NCBI RefSeq assembly: GCF_011290505.1
Contig: NZ_JAANPV010000006.1
Coordinates: 1-64,000, forward strand
Reading direction: 5' to 3'
From: Paenalcaligenes suwonensis
Lineage (GTDB): Bacteria; Pseudomonadota; Gammaproteobacteria; Burkholderiales; Burkholderiaceae_B
DNA: 64,000 nucleotides
Shown here: positions 51,227 through 62,024 of the stretch, in pieces
Layout of the letters: each line of letters begins with the position of its first letter
Numbering within the stretch: the stretch's first letter is position 1
The notes under the pieces: generated by a model
What the model was told of the DNA's origin: nothing
Database searches by the model: none
What the model saw: the letters and a program-made list of their open reading frames with translations, nothing else
Program-made: the position numbers and the translations under genes

Positions 51227-53083
51227 TTATTTATTTTCCACGAAGGCCGACACGGACCGCTCAATACCCGCCGCATCCAAACCCAATTGGGCATGCAGCA
51301 CTTTTTGATCACCGTGGTCGATGAATTCGTCGGGGTAGCCCAAATGCAACATAGCTTTGATGATGCCGTTGTTAGCAAAGCATTCACTAACCGCACTACC
51401 TGCACCGCCCATAATGGCCGCATCTTCTACGGTGACAAAATGCGTGTGCTCAGCGGCGAGCTTCACCAGTAACTCTTCATCCAATGGCTTCACAAAGCGC
51501 ATATCTACCACTGTGGCATTGCTGTGCTCGGCTGCTTTCAAGGCGGCAGGCAGCAACGTACCAAACACCAAGATAGCAACCTTGCTACCCTGACGACGCA
51601 CCACTGCTTTCCCTATTTCCACACCTTCCAAGCTCTCGCTTATCTCTACTCCCGTACCGGTACCACGAGGGTAACGTACAGAAGCAGGCCCTTCGTGCAA
51701 ATAGCAGCTATTTAAGAGCAGACGGGTTTCATTTTCATCTGATGGAGTCGCTATCACCATATTTGGCACACAGCGCAAAAAGGCAATATCGTAATTACCG
51801 GCGTGTGTAGCGCCATCCGCCCCCACCAATCCCGCACGGTCTAAGGCAAAAGTAACGTCTAGATCCTGTAGTGCGACATCATGCACCAACTGATCGTACC
51901 CACGCTGCAAAAACGTAGAGTAAATCGCCACCACCGGTTTTTGTTTCTCACAGGCTATGCCGGCGGCAAAGGTCACAGCGTGCTGCTCGGCAATGCCCAC
52001 ATCAAAATAGCGCTCGGGGAAACGTGCCTCGAACTCGACTAGGCCGCTACCTTCTCGCATTGCCGGTGTAATACCGTACAAGCGTTTGTCGTGTGCGGCC
52101 ATGTCACAGAGCCACTTACCAAACACCTGTGTATAAGTAGGAGAGCTTGCCGCTTTACCCTGACGTATACCTACATCGGGGTCAAACTTACCTGGACCGT
52201 GGTACAGCACCGGATCAGCCTCGGCTAACTTGTAGCCCTGTCCTTTGCGGGTAACCACGTGCAAAAACTGCAAACCGCCTCGTTCTTGCAGGTTTTCCAA
52301 GGTAGGAAGCAAAGAGTCCAGATCGTGCCCATCAATAGGGCCTATATAGTTAAAGCCCAGCTCTTCGAATAACGTCGCTGGCGCCAACACGCTTTTGGCA
52401 TGCCCTTCGAATCGTCGCGCAAGCTCCAGCACAGGAGGGACATGCTGTAAAACAGCTTTGCCCACATGCTTCGCTGCAGCGTAGAAGCGGCCCGACATCA
52501 ACCGTGCAAAATAACGGTTTAACGCGCCCACGGGTGGTGAAATAGACATATCGTTGTCATTCAACACCACCAACACATTCACACCTGGTGTAACGCCGGC
52601 GTTGTTCAGTGCCTCAAAGGCCATCCCTGCCGTCATTGAGCCATCGCCAATCACCGCAATATGCTGACGCGAAATGCCTTGATTGCGTGAAGCCACCGCC
52701 ATCCCCAACACAGCCGAGATAGAGGTAGAGGAATGCGCTGTGCCAAAATCGTCGTACTCAGACTCGCTGCGCTTAGGAAAACCAGAAATACCACCAGCCT
52801 GACGCAGACCACTCATTTGATCGCGTCGGCCTGTCAGGATTTTGTGCGCGTACGATTGATGCCCCACATCCCACACAATGCGGTCATGTGGTGTATTGAA
52901 TACATAGTGCAAGGCTACCGTCAGTTCTACGGTTCCCAAGTTGGATGACAAATGCCCACCCGTGCGCGACACGGAGTGCAAGATAAACTGACGCAACTCA
53001 GCCGTCAGTGTGTCCAGATCACCCCGACTTAGAGCACGTAAATCCTTAGGGGACTGAATTTGTTCAAGTGAAACGGTAGTCAT
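51227..53083 (-). CDS. dxs: 1-deoxy-D-xylulose-5-phosphate synthase
   Basis: Thiamine-diphosphate enzyme joining pyruvate and glyceraldehyde 3-phosphate, the first step of the MEP isoprenoid route and also of vitamin B6. 618 residues: cofactor motif [18 protein letters not shown] (about 150-167), a transketolase-like middle domain ([16 protein letters not shown]) and a C-terminal domain. It follows ispA by 110 bases. Confidence 0.97.
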   Translation of the reverse strand: MTTVSLEQIQSPKDLRALSRGDLDTLTAELRQFILHSVSRTGGHLSSNLGTVELTVALHYVFNTPHDRIVWDVGHQSYAHKILTGRRDQMSGLRQAGGISGFPKRSESEYDDFGTAHSSTSISAVLGMAVASRNQGISRQHIAVIGDGSMTAGMAFEALNNAGVTPGVNVLVVLNDNDMSISPPVGALNRYFARLMSGRFYAAAKHVGKAVLQHVPPVLELARRFEGHAKSVLAPATLFEELGFNYIGPIDGHDLDSLLPTLENLQERGGLQFLHVVTRKGQGYKLAEADPVLYHGPGKFDPDVGIRQGKAASSPTYTQVFGKWLCDMAAHDKRLYGITPAMREGSGLVEFEARFPERYFDVGIAEQHAVTFAAGIACEKQKPVVAIYSTFLQRGYDQLVHDVALQDLDVTFALDRAGLVGADGATHAGNYDIAFLRCVPNMVIATPSDENETRLLLNSCYLHEGPASVRYPRGTGTGVEISESLEGVEIGKAVVRRQGSKVAILVFGTLLPAALKAAEHSNATVVDMRFVKPLDEELLVKLAAEHTHFVTVEDAAIMGGAGSAVSECFANNGIIKAMLHLGYPDEFIDHGDQKVLHAQLGLDAAGIERSVSAFVENK

Positions 53084-53193
53084 AAAAAAATACTGATCCA
53101 GTACGAAGACTTATGCAAGCCTTGATACAAATTGCAGGTAATTGATCATTGTAGACGTAAATAGCAGGCAGCACAGCCGCCTGCGTTCAACAA

Positions 53194-54108
53194 TTAGTAA
53201 GCTCGCCCAACAATGTAATCTGCCATATAGCTGAGATACTGACCACCATTGCCCAGCGCTCTAATCGCCATACGCGACTGCTCATGCAATGACGCCAAAA
53301 AGGCTTTTGCCTCATCCAGCCCCATCACAGAAACATAAGTAGGTTTATTGTCTACTGCATCTTTACCTGCAGTCTTACCCAACGTTTGGGTATCGGCGGT
53401 CACGTCTAGGATGTCGTCCATAACCTGGAAACCCAACCCCATCGCATTACCGTAATCGTTCAACATTTGTCGCTGAGTAGAACTTGCACCCGCCACAATA
53501 CCGCCTAACACAATGCTGGTTTTCAGCATAGCACCCGTTTTCAGCCTATGCATTTCTTGCAATTGCTCAAGGTTCAGCGCAACCCCCACGCTCTCACAGT
53601 CAATAGCCTGACCTCCTGCCATGCCCATTGAACCTGCCGCTTTCGCCAGTAACGTTACCGCTTGCACAGTTAATGCTGGAGCCACAGGCATGGATGCCAA
53701 CAACTCAAATGCCAAAGGCTGTAGCGCATCCCCCGCCAACATAGCCGTGGCTTCATCAAACTGTATATGCACCGTAGGACGCCCACGACGCAGCGTATCA
53801 TCGTCCATGCACGGTAAGTCATCGTGCACTAATGAGTACGCATGAATCAGTTCAACAGCGGCTGCCGCGAGGTCTAGTGCTTTTTCTTGAGCTGCGGTGG
53901 GGGCCGCGCCTTGCAGCACCGCTTCGCCCGCCGCATACACCAAGGCAGCACGCACACGTTTACCACCGCCCAATACGGCATAACGTATTGCCTGATGTAA
54001 ACGCTGAGGCTTCACATCTTCTGCCGGCAACATACTCGCCAGCACTTGCTCCATATGCTGCACCCGCTCTTGCAACCAGGCCTCACCTACCGTTTTCTCT
54101 ACACCCAT
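53194..54108 (-). CDS. ispA: Farnesyl diphosphate synthase
   Basis: Makes farnesyl diphosphate, the substrate of the hpnCDE products upstream in the window and of quinone and undecaprenyl synthesis. 304 residues with the aspartate-rich motifs DDLPCMDDD (96-104) and DDILD (231-235). It follows xseB by one base. Confidence 0.95.
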   Translation of the reverse strand: MGVEKTVGEAWLQERVQHMEQVLASMLPAEDVKPQRLHQAIRYAVLGGGKRVRAALVYAAGEAVLQGAAPTAAQEKALDLAAAAVELIHAYSLVHDDLPCMDDDTLRRGRPTVHIQFDEATAMLAGDALQPLAFELLASMPVAPALTVQAVTLLAKAAGSMGMAGGQAIDCESVGVALNLEQLQEMHRLKTGAMLKTSIVLGGIVAGASSTQRQMLNDYGNAMGLGFQVMDDILDVTADTQTLGKTAGKDAVDNKPTYVSVMGLDEAKAFLASLHEQSRMAIRALGNGGQYLSYMADYIVGRAY

Positions 54109-54109
54109 A

Positions 54110-54367
54110 TCAATCCTCTATGCCGTTATCGCCAAGGGGTTTGAGCAATTGTCCCTGCAGCACTTTTACCTGTTGTTCCGCTTTTTCTAAGCGCTGCTGA
54201 CAGACCTTAGCCAATTCCACACCACGCTGATAGGCGTTGATGGACTGCTCTAGCGATAACTCTCCACTTTCCAAATGTTGAACCAACTGTTCTAACTCGG
54301 CTAATGCCCCTTCATAATCTTCGGGTAGCGGCGCACCCGCAGCATCTGTGTTCTGTATATCACTCAT
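54110..54367 (-). CDS. xseB: Exodeoxyribonuclease VII small subunit
   Basis: 85 residues; XseB core LPEDYEGALAELEQLVQHLESGELSLEQSI-type helices. Forms exonuclease VII with XseA. First gene of xseB-ispA-dxs; AAAGGAAATAG lies before the ATG. The 230 bases upstream hold its promoter region; TTGTTA...TAAAAT is a weak candidate. Confidence 0.93.
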   Translation of the reverse strand: MSDIQNTDAAGAPLPEDYEGALAELEQLVQHLESGELSLEQSINAYQRGVELAKVCQQRLEKAEQQVKVLQGQLLKPLGDNGIED

Positions 54368-54597
54368 TACTATTTCCTTTCAGGCTGAAAAGGCCTAAAA
54401 GGGCCCAGCCTACATGCCGCATTAGCGGTAAACTTCGCCATTTTAACGGCATATGACTAAAGGGTAACAACTCTACGCGAAATCTCAGGGCTTTATGCTT
54501 AACACCCGCCCTTTCCCCGCGCAGACACAGTGTATTGCCTACTGCTGACTCACACCCTAGGGGTATATGCATAACCCGTGAAGTTAGCTCCAACAAA

Positions 54598-54629
54598 AAG
54601 GCCTGAGTATCGTTAGTAACTCAGGCCTT
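54598..54629 (-). terminator. Terminator of the sulfurtransferase gene
   Basis: AAGGCCTGAGT arms with a short loop; on the minus strand a T run follows (CAGGCCTTTTTG), ending transcripts from the sulfurtransferase gene. Confidence 0.85.
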
Positions 54630-54652
54630 CAGATGACAACAGCAGCGCAAAA

Positions 54653-55513
54653 CTACGCTTCACCTACCGCCACAGGTCTATCCGCATCGCTCACCCACTC
54701 GCTCCACGAACCTGGATACAAGCTAGAGCCCGTCATACCTGCCAATTCCATTGCAAACAAGTTATGACATGCCGTAATACCGGAACCACACTGATGTACC
54801 ACTTGCTCAGCAGGACGTCCGCCTAATAAAGAAGCAAACTCAGCGCGCAACGCAGAGACATTTTTGAATGTGCCATCCGCCTGCAAGTTAGCACTGTTAG
54901 GACGATTTAACGCCCCAGGAATATGGCCCGCCACAGGGTCTATAGGCTCCACCTCTCCTCGGAAACGCTCAGCAGCGCGCGCATCAATCACCACAAAGTG
55001 GGGGTGATCAATGTTCTTCAATACCTCGTCAGCTTGCACCGTAGGCATATCAGGCACAGCACTTTCCAACCACTGGCTAGGTACACGCCCTGCTGTAGTC
55101 GCATCGGTTTCCACGCTACCGCTTTCTGCGATCCACGCTTGCCACCCACCATCCAAAATGGCGACTTTCTCGTGACCTAACCACCGCAACATCCACCATA
55201 AGCGAGCCGCAAACATGCTATTTCCCGCATCATAAATCACCACTTGAGTCTGGCTTTCCAAACCGTGTGCACGCATCAAGTTGGCAAATGTAGAGCGATC
55301 AGGCAAAGGATGTCTGCCATTTTTACCGTTCACCTTACCGACTAAGTCAGAATCGTTATCCAAGAAATGAGCGCCAGGAATATGCCCTTGAGCATAAGCG
55401 AGCCGTCCCGCCTGCGGATTCATTAAGTCGTGTCGTACATCGAACAACAGCCAATCAGGTTGATGTTCTTGTTGTAGCTCGGCTGCGGTAATCAAATAGC
55501 TATACATTGCCAC
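54653..55513 (-). CDS. sseA: 3-mercaptopyruvate/thiosulfate sulfurtransferase (rhodanese family)
   Basis: 286 residues with two rhodanese domains (about 1-135 and 150-280). The active-site loop HQCGSGITACHN carries C242; CGSG(I/V)T is typical of mercaptopyruvate sulfurtransferases rather than thiosulfate rhodanese. Cytoplasmic. The EamA gene lies eight bases upstream. Confidence 0.9.
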   Translation of the reverse strand: MAMYSYLITAAELQQEHQPDWLLFDVRHDLMNPQAGRLAYAQGHIPGAHFLDNDSDLVGKVNGKNGRHPLPDRSTFANLMRAHGLESQTQVVIYDAGNSMFAARLWWMLRWLGHEKVAILDGGWQAWIAESGSVETDATTAGRVPSQWLESAVPDMPTVQADEVLKNIDHPHFVVIDARAAERFRGEVEPIDPVAGHIPGALNRPNSANLQADGTFKNVSALRAEFASLLGGRPAEQVVHQCGSGITACHNLFAMELAGMTGSSLYPGSWSEWVSDADRPVAVGEA

Positions 55514-55521
55514 TCCTTCAC

Positions 55522-56403
55522 TTAATTACTTTTTGCTGCGGTCTCACCACGCAACAATTTGGATTCTGTGTATGTGCGCCACGATGACAACATACCAGAC
55601 GCAATCACCAATGCCATACCTAGCCATGCTAGCAGATCAGGCACGTCTGCCCATATCACGATGCTTAGCAAAGAGGCAAAGATAATCGTGGAATACTGCA
55701 ATGCTGCGGACAACAAAGGCGACCCTGCACCAAAAGCCCGCGTCATCGCTAACTGTCCACCCAAGCCAGCTACCCCCACACACAGCAGTGCTAACCATCC
55801 CTGCCATGGCAGATCGTGCCACCCATGTATGCCCAACCCGCCAATACTGGATAGGCACACAAAGACTGAAAACCAAAATACGGTGCGCCACTCAGACTCA
55901 CCCATTTTTCCTAGCTGACGAATTTGCATCATGGCAACCGCCGAGCAAGCACCCGATACCAACCCCACGGTTGCAGCAAACCACTGGTCCTCGCTGATAC
56001 TGGGGCGCAACACCGCGATGACACCGACGAAGCCCAACAGCACCGCAAACACCCTCACAAAATCGCGACGCATACCCCCCAAGAACACCATCCAGATACC
56101 AATAAACAAAGGCCCGGTATAGTTCAAGCTGACGGCAGTAGAGAGGCTTAAATTGGTTAGCGCGAAGAAACCTGCCCACATGGAGGTTACGCCAAACAAA
56201 TTACGTAAGAGATGCGCTTTCCAGCTTACCGGTCGCAAGCTACGCTTACGCCATTGCGCCCACGCAAAAATACAGATTACAGACGGCAAGCCCCTAAAGA
56301 GCACTATTTGTGCCAGGCTTGCGTCATATTCGGCAGAGATCTTGATACCTGCCCCCATGATGGCAAACATAAAACTGGCCACCAACATCCATAACGATTG
56401 CAT
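55522..56403 (-). CDS. EamA family transporter (DMT superfamily)
   Basis: 293-residue inner-membrane protein with about ten membrane segments in two EamA repeats (FALTNLSLSTAVSLNYTGP; second copy ends LLAWLGMALVIASGM). Members export amino acids and metabolites; the substrate is unknown. Probably co-transcribed with the sulfurtransferase gene. Confidence 0.88.
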   Translation of the reverse strand: MQSLWMLVASFMFAIMGAGIKISAEYDASLAQIVLFRGLPSVICIFAWAQWRKRSLRPVSWKAHLLRNLFGVTSMWAGFFALTNLSLSTAVSLNYTGPLFIGIWMVFLGGMRRDFVRVFAVLLGFVGVIAVLRPSISEDQWFAATVGLVSGACSAVAMMQIRQLGKMGESEWRTVFWFSVFVCLSSIGGLGIHGWHDLPWQGWLALLCVGVAGLGGQLAMTRAFGAGSPLLSAALQYSTIIFASLLSIVIWADVPDLLAWLGMALVIASGMLSSWRTYTESKLLRGETAAKSN

Positions 56404-56596
56404 GCAGAAATCCGCTGGAAGGGAAAATAGTCAAAGATTAAAACTATACTCCCCCTATCTTGCAATAGCAGTCTTCAACCGCATATAACACAGTAAACTA
56501 CTAGGATGTGGTGTTACTCTCGCAAAATAACCACATCAAGACTTATGCAGCACCGCAGTAGTCTATTTATTTTTCTGATCCTCACGGTAAACAACC

Positions 56597-57472
56597 ATGA
56601 CTCGTATCCTGCTTTTCTTAGCTACTAACTTGGCTGTTATGCTGGTTCTTAGCATTGCTATGAACGTACTGGGCATAGGCCGCTTCCTGACCGCCGAAGG
56701 TCTAGACCCTACCGCCTTGCTGGTGTTCTCGGCCATCATCGGCTTTACCGGCGCCATTATCTCGTTGTTAACCAGTAAATGGATGGCTAAACGCAGCACA
56801 GGCGCACACGTCATCGACCCACAAGCACCACGCAATGCCCAAGAAGCTTGGTTGGTAGAAACCGTACATCAGTTGGCCGACCGTGCCGGTATTGGCAGAC
56901 CAGAAGTTGCTATTTACGATGGCGCACCCAACGCTTTTGCTACTGGTGCTTTCAAAAATGATTCATTGGTTGCTGTGTCTACAGGCTTGCTGCAAAGCAT
57001 GAATGAAGAAGAAGTCATGGCGGTACTGGGCCACGAAGTAGCCCACATCGCGAATGGCGATATGGTGACGCTCACCCTAATCCAAGGGGTAGTAAACACC
57101 TTTGTTATCTTCTTTGCACGCTTAGTAGGCTATTTTGTAGACCGCGTCATCATGAAAAATGAACGTGGACTGGGTATGGGTTACTATGCCGCGTCTATTG
57201 TCTGTGAGATCATTTTCGGCATCTTGGCCTCCATTATCGTAGCGTGGTTCTCTCGTCGCCGTGAGTACCGTGCCGACGCAGGCTCTGCCTCTCTCTTGGG
57301 TTCACACACTCCCATGATTCGCGCCTTGGCACGTTTGGGTAACGTAGAAGCCGGCGAGCTGCCAAAAAGCTTCGAAGCCTCTGGCATTTCTGGCGGTGCT
57401 AGCATCGCAGCCCTCTTTGCGTCGCACCCACCTATTGAGGATCGCATCCGCGCTCTGCAACAAGCTCAATAA
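56597..57472 (+). CDS. htpX: Membrane-embedded zinc protease HtpX
   Basis: Inner-membrane zinc metalloprotease that degrades misfolded membrane proteins with FtsH. 291 residues, two N-terminal and two central membrane segments, zinc motif HEVAH (146-150) and the third ligand region EYRADAGSA. In other bacteria it is controlled by CpxR; no such site is claimed here. It is followed by a terminator. Confidence 0.95.
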   Translation: MTRILLFLATNLAVMLVLSIAMNVLGIGRFLTAEGLDPTALLVFSAIIGFTGAIISLLTSKWMAKRSTGAHVIDPQAPRNAQEAWLVETVHQLADRAGIGRPEVAIYDGAPNAFATGAFKNDSLVAVSTGLLQSMNEEEVMAVLGHEVAHIANGDMVTLTLIQGVVNTFVIFFARLVGYFVDRVIMKNERGLGMGYYAASIVCEIIFGILASIIVAWFSRRREYRADAGSASLLGSHTPMIRALARLGNVEAGELPKSFEASGISGGASIAALFASHPPIEDRIRALQQAQ

Positions 57473-57544
57473 TGAAAACAGGGCAGTCTTGCATTTGCCC
57501 CACTTCACACTCACACACCATACCGTCGTGTGTCTGCAAAACAA

Positions 57545-57574
57545 AACGCCCGATGACATCATCGGGCGTTTTTT
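57545..57574 (+). terminator. Terminator after htpX
   Basis: AACGCCCGATGA-cA-TCATCGGGCGTT perfect stem followed by a T run; ends htpX and may also serve polA on the other strand. Confidence 0.88.
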
Positions 57575-57617
57575 ATAGTGCTTGGTGACACGTCATCATG
57601 ATGAGCACAGCTAAAAG

Positions 57618-60389
57618 TTAGTGCGCTTGCCCCCAGTTATCACCCTCACCTACTTCAGCAACCAGAGGTACATCCAAGGTAGCGATGCCACACATCAAAC
57701 CAGGCAATGCCTCCTTCAAACGCTCTACCTCATCTACTGGCACATCAAATACCAGTTCATCGTGCACCTGCATCACCATTAGGGTTTTCAGTTGCTCTTG
57801 ATCCAACCAGTGCTGAACAGCCACCATAGCTTTTTTAATCAAGTCGGCTGCAGTACCTTGCATAGGTGCATTAATGGCGGCACGCAGTGCACCTGCCATT
57901 CGTGGGCCCTTCGCCGTTTTTAGCTCAGGGAATGACAACCTACGACCAAAGACAGTTTCCACATAACCTTGATCTTTGGCCTGCTCTTTGATGCGCTCCA
58001 TATACTGCGCCACACCGGGATAGCGGCTAAAGTAACGATCAATGTAGGCTTTGGCGGCAGCACGGGTAATACCCAAGTTATTCGCCAAACCGAATTCGCC
58101 CATGCCGTAAATCAAACCAAAGTTAATCGCTTTAGCTGCATAACGTTGGTCTGGTGTTACTTCTTCTGGCGTCACACTGAAGATCTCAGCGGCGGTCGCT
58201 CTGTGCACGTCACCGCCGTCCACAAAGACTTGCTGCAAGTTCTTATCGCCCGACACATGCGCCATGATGCGCAGCTCAATTTGCGAATAGTCAGCCGACA
58301 CCACCTTACCTTGCGTCGCAACAAAAGCGTCACGCACCTTGCGGCCCTCCGCTGTACGCACCGGAATGTTTTGCAAGTTAGGATCAGATGACGCCAAACG
58401 CCCTGTCACTACCGCGGCTTGCGCATAACGCGTATGCACCCGGTTCGTTTTGGGGTTAACCATCTTAGGTAGCTTGTCGGTATAGGTAGACTTCAGTTTC
58501 GCTATACCACGATGCTCCAGCATGAGTTTTGGCAATGGGTAATCATTTGCTAACTCGGTCAACACTGCTTCATCTGTAGAAGGCGCGCCACTGGCAGTTT
58601 TCTTCACTACCGGTATGCCCAATTTTTCAAACAAGATCTCGCCCACTTGTTTAGGCGAATTCATGTTAAAAGGCTGACCAGCCAACTCATAGGCCTCTGC
58701 TTCCAGCTCTAATAAGCGCTGGCCTAGCTCATGACTTTGCTTGTGTAACACATCCGCATTAATAGCCACACCATTGGCTTCAATGGTGGTAAGCACAGAA
58801 GACGTGGCTAGTTCTAGCTGATACGTAGCTTCCAACCCTTCATGCGCAGCAATTAAAGGACGCATGACCTGATGCAATCGCAAGGTAATATCCGCATCTT
58901 CGCAGGCATAGGCAGTTGCCACATCGACGGACACATCAGCAAACGCAATTTGTTTAGCGCCCTTACCGCAAATGCTTTCATACGGTGTGGTTTGCACATT
59001 AAGCCAACGCTGTGCCACATCGTCCATATTCACACGCAAATGCGAATCCAATACATAGGCTTGCAACATGCTGTCTTCAGCAATACCTTGTAGACGCACA
59101 CCTTCAGTCGCAAATACATGCGCATCATACTTTGCATGGTGCAAAATTTTGGCGTGCTTAGACGACTCTAACCACGGCTTCAACGCCGCCAGTACCACAG
59201 CCGGACTTAACTGTTCAATCACCTCGCACCCTTGGTGCGCCACAGGGATATAGCAGGCTTCGCCCGGTTTCACCGATAACGACACCCCTACTAATCTGGC
59301 CATCATAGGATCTAACGAGGTAGTTTCCGTATCCAGCGCGGTGAGCTCAGCATGTTCAATTTTTTCTATCCACCGCTGCAAGTCGGCTTGCGTCGTGACC
59401 GTTTCATACTGTATGGAAGCGGGTGCTTCAGGAAACTGGTGCTCTACGGCCTCATCAGACGAAACCTCAACGGCAGCTTTGCGAGGTGCTACACGGCCAT
59501 CTTGCGCAGGAATTCTAGTGGCATCGCCCGTTAACTCACGCAACCACGTTCTAAAACCGTAGTCTTCGTAAATATCCAACAACGTGTTTTTATCTAACGG
59601 CAAAGGACGTAATTGATCCAATGACGCATTCAACTCGCCCAAATCGCAATCTAACTTAACTGTCACCAGCTTACGAGTCATCTCGAAACTAGGAATAAAG
59701 TCGCGCAGATTCTGTCCTGCTACACCTTTAATTTCATCCGCATGCTGAATGAGCGTATCCAGGTCTTGATACTCATTTAGCCACTTTGCTGCCGTTTTAG
59801 GCCCAACCTTAGGCACACCGGGAATGTTGTCCGCGGTGTCACCAATCAGCATCAAATAATCAATAATTTGCTCAGGCCGTACACCATAACGATCAATCAC
59901 ACCTTGGATGTCTTGGCGCTCATTGTTCATGGTGTTAATCAGCTCTACGTGTGGATTTACCAACTGTGCTAAATCTTTATCGCCAGTAGAAATCACACTA
60001 TGAATACCTTGGGCCGACGCTTGCACCGACAGTGTGCCAATGATATCGTCTGCCTCTACGCCCGGCACGCAAATCACGGGCCATCCCAGTGCTCGCACAG
60101 CACGATGAATGGGCTCAATCTGCTGTGCTAGGTCTGTTGGCATAGATGGTCGGTTAGCTTTATAGTCGCTAAATAGATCATCCCTAAAGGTTTTACCTTT
60201 AGCATCAAACACGCAGGCCATATAATCTGGCTCATAGTCCTGCAAAATTTTACGCATCATTGCGATGACGCCGTAAAGAGCACCAGTTGGCTCGCCACGA
60301 GCGTTACGCAGATCCGGCATGGCATGGAATGCCCTGTACAGATAGCTGGATCCATCAACTAATAATAAGGTTTGTTTCATGTCTGACAC
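57618..60389 (-). CDS. polA: DNA polymerase I
   Basis: 923 residues with the three Pol I domains: 5'-3' exonuclease (from LLLVDGSSYLYRAFHAMPD), a 3'-5' exonuclease that keeps the DTE motif (ALDTETTSLD) so proofreading is likely active, and the polymerase (DYSQIELR; VHDELVFD). It fills gaps and removes RNA primers. It can start at the ATG 60380 (MKQTLL) or the GTG 60389; the ATG is the family start. Its start codon overlaps that of the divergent LOG gene. Confidence 0.97.
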   Translation of the reverse strand: MSDMKQTLLLVDGSSYLYRAFHAMPDLRNARGEPTGALYGVIAMMRKILQDYEPDYMACVFDAKGKTFRDDLFSDYKANRPSMPTDLAQQIEPIHRAVRALGWPVICVPGVEADDIIGTLSVQASAQGIHSVISTGDKDLAQLVNPHVELINTMNNERQDIQGVIDRYGVRPEQIIDYLMLIGDTADNIPGVPKVGPKTAAKWLNEYQDLDTLIQHADEIKGVAGQNLRDFIPSFEMTRKLVTVKLDCDLGELNASLDQLRPLPLDKNTLLDIYEDYGFRTWLRELTGDATRIPAQDGRVAPRKAAVEVSSDEAVEHQFPEAPASIQYETVTTQADLQRWIEKIEHAELTALDTETTSLDPMMARLVGVSLSVKPGEACYIPVAHQGCEVIEQLSPAVVLAALKPWLESSKHAKILHHAKYDAHVFATEGVRLQGIAEDSMLQAYVLDSHLRVNMDDVAQRWLNVQTTPYESICGKGAKQIAFADVSVDVATAYACEDADITLRLHQVMRPLIAAHEGLEATYQLELATSSVLTTIEANGVAINADVLHKQSHELGQRLLELEAEAYELAGQPFNMNSPKQVGEILFEKLGIPVVKKTASGAPSTDEAVLTELANDYPLPKLMLEHRGIAKLKSTYTDKLPKMVNPKTNRVHTRYAQAAVVTGRLASSDPNLQNIPVRTAEGRKVRDAFVATQGKVVSADYSQIELRIMAHVSGDKNLQQVFVDGGDVHRATAAEIFSVTPEEVTPDQRYAAKAINFGLIYGMGEFGLANNLGITRAAAKAYIDRYFSRYPGVAQYMERIKEQAKDQGYVETVFGRRLSFPELKTAKGPRMAGALRAAINAPMQGTAADLIKKAMVAVQHWLDQEQLKTLMVMQVHDELVFDVPVDEVERLKEALPGLMCGIATLDVPLVAEVGEGDNWGQAH

Positions 60390-61059
60390 TAAAAATGTTC
60401 ATTTACCCGCCACAGAGCAGATTCCCGTTATATCAGCAGAACTAAAACACGCCGCAGAAACACTACAGGAAGTAGGCTTTGGGATCAGTGTATTCGGTAG
60501 CGCTCGCATCCCTTCCGACAATAAATATTATGAAATGGCATGCGAGCTTGGCAAGCGCCTCGCTGAAGCCGGACTGATGCTGATTGCTGGTGGTGGCCCA
60601 GGTATTATGGAAGCCGCCAACAAAGGCGCCTACGAAGCAGGCGGTCGAAGTGTAGGCCTTAACATACGCCTACCACGCGAAACCAGCAACAATCCATACC
60701 AAACGCACAGCCTGCAATTCGAATACTTTGTATCCAGAAAAGCGACTTTTTTCATGCACAGCTCAGCCTACATTGCTTTACCAGGCGGCTTTGGCACCAT
60801 GGATGAAGTGTTTGAAGTCATCACCTTGGTGCAGACTCGCAAACTACCTGCTGCACCCATTGTACTAGTGGGATCTGCTTTCTGGGGTGGGCTAATTGAC
60901 TGGGTTCGTGAACAGCTACTGGGCAACAAGCTGATTTCCCCCGGCGATCTAGACTTGATCACCGTCACCGACGATTTAGACGAAGTTATGCAAGTGGTTA
61001 ACGCATGCTGCTCGCAATTTGCATTAGAACCCACATGTGAGCCTACGCTGCCACATTAA
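60379..61059 (+). CDS. LOG family protein (TIGR00730), putative nucleosidase
   Basis: 226-residue Rossmann-fold protein with the phosphoribohydrolase motifs GGGPGIMEAAN (71-81) and PGGFGTMDE (135-143). Bacterial relatives hydrolyse nucleoside 5'-monophosphates such as those of cytokinins or purines; the cellular role is unclear. AAGG lies eight bases before the ATG. The ATG is within the same CATG as the polA start on the other strand. Confidence 0.88.
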   Translation: MSDTKNVHLPATEQIPVISAELKHAAETLQEVGFGISVFGSARIPSDNKYYEMACELGKRLAEAGLMLIAGGGPGIMEAANKGAYEAGGRSVGLNIRLPRETSNNPYQTHSLQFEYFVSRKATFFMHSSAYIALPGGFGTMDEVFEVITLVQTRKLPAAPIVLVGSAFWGGLIDWVREQLLGNKLISPGDLDLITVTDDLDEVMQVVNACCSQFALEPTCEPTLPH

Positions 61060-61204
61060 GCTTTTGCTCCAATTTTCTGCCAACCGTAGCCCTAACCTCT
61101 TGTAAGATACAGGGTTTATACGTGTTGGCAGACATAGCCCTACCGCTATGATTTCTACTACATCCTACAGACTTATTACTGCTTATTCCCACAAGGAGAG
61201 CATC

Positions 61205-62005
61205 TTGAAAAAGAATTTGCTGCGCTTTCTGTCTCTGGCTATTTTTAGCGCTGCTACTGCTACCGCAGCAGCTCAGGATTTTACCGAAATCCGTATCGCT
61301 ACCGAGGCAGGCTACCCTCCCTTTGAATACCTGAATCCATCAGGTGAGATCGTTGGCTACAACATAGAAATCGGTAACGAAATCTGTAAACGCCTGCAAG
61401 CTGAGTGCGTATGGGTTGACCAATCTTTCGACAGTTTGATCCCCGGCTTGCAAGCGCGCAAATTTGACTTGGCCCACTCCACCATGACTGCTACCGATGC
61501 GCGTCGCAAAGTTATTGACTTCAGCGCACCTCTGTACGTCGTTGCATCTCGTCTGGTTGCCAACAAAGACAAAAACCTAGAACCCACAGCTGACTCGCTT
61601 AAAGGCCTGCGTATTGGTGTGCAACAAGGCACCACCATGGAAGCGCATGCGCGTAAAGAATGGGCTCCAAATGGCGTAGAAGTGATTGCTTACCCTAGCT
61701 ACACCAACGCTTACATAGATTTAGCCTCTGGCCGTATTGATGCGTCGTTCCAAGAAGCCCCTAATGCTGTACAAGGCTTCCTGACCAAACCCGAAGGTGC
61801 TAACTTCACCTTGATGGGCGATACCGTTCACGACAGCGCTATTCTTAACGAACCCATCGCTATTGGTGTACGTAAAGGCAATAAAAAGCTTAAAGACGCG
61901 GTAGATCAGGTCATCCTGGACATGCAAGCTGATGGTACACTTGCTGCCATTACTGCTAAGTACTTTGAGCCCGGTAACGTTGAGCTACCTAGCACACAGC
62001 CTTAA
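61205..62005 (+). CDS. Basic amino-acid ABC transporter substrate-binding protein
   Basis: Periplasmic receptor of the HisJ/ArgT family for lysine, arginine, ornithine or histidine. I choose the TTG at 61205 because AAGGAGA lies six bases before it; it opens a Sec signal peptide (KKNLLRFLSLAIFSAATATAAAQD). An upstream ATG frame has no such site. Family motifs include RIATEAGYPPFEY and FDLAHSTMTATDARR. First gene of a four-gene importer. Confidence 0.88.
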   Translation: MKKNLLRFLSLAIFSAATATAAAQDFTEIRIATEAGYPPFEYLNPSGEIVGYNIEIGNEICKRLQAECVWVDQSFDSLIPGLQARKFDLAHSTMTATDARRKVIDFSAPLYVVASRLVANKDKNLEPTADSLKGLRIGVQQGTTMEAHARKEWAPNGVEVIAYPSYTNAYIDLASGRIDASFQEAPNAVQGFLTKPEGANFTLMGDTVHDSAILNEPIAIGVRKGNKKLKDAVDQVILDMQADGTLAAITAKYFEPGNVELPSTQP

Positions 62006-62024
62006 CCCTATTCTTTCTTAACCC

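Noticed and set aside
54360-54596. 78-residue frame on the minus strand upstream of xseB
   Set aside because: It begins at a TTG in the terminator of the preceding gene, has no recognisable features and overlaps xseB; the region looks like a promoter region.
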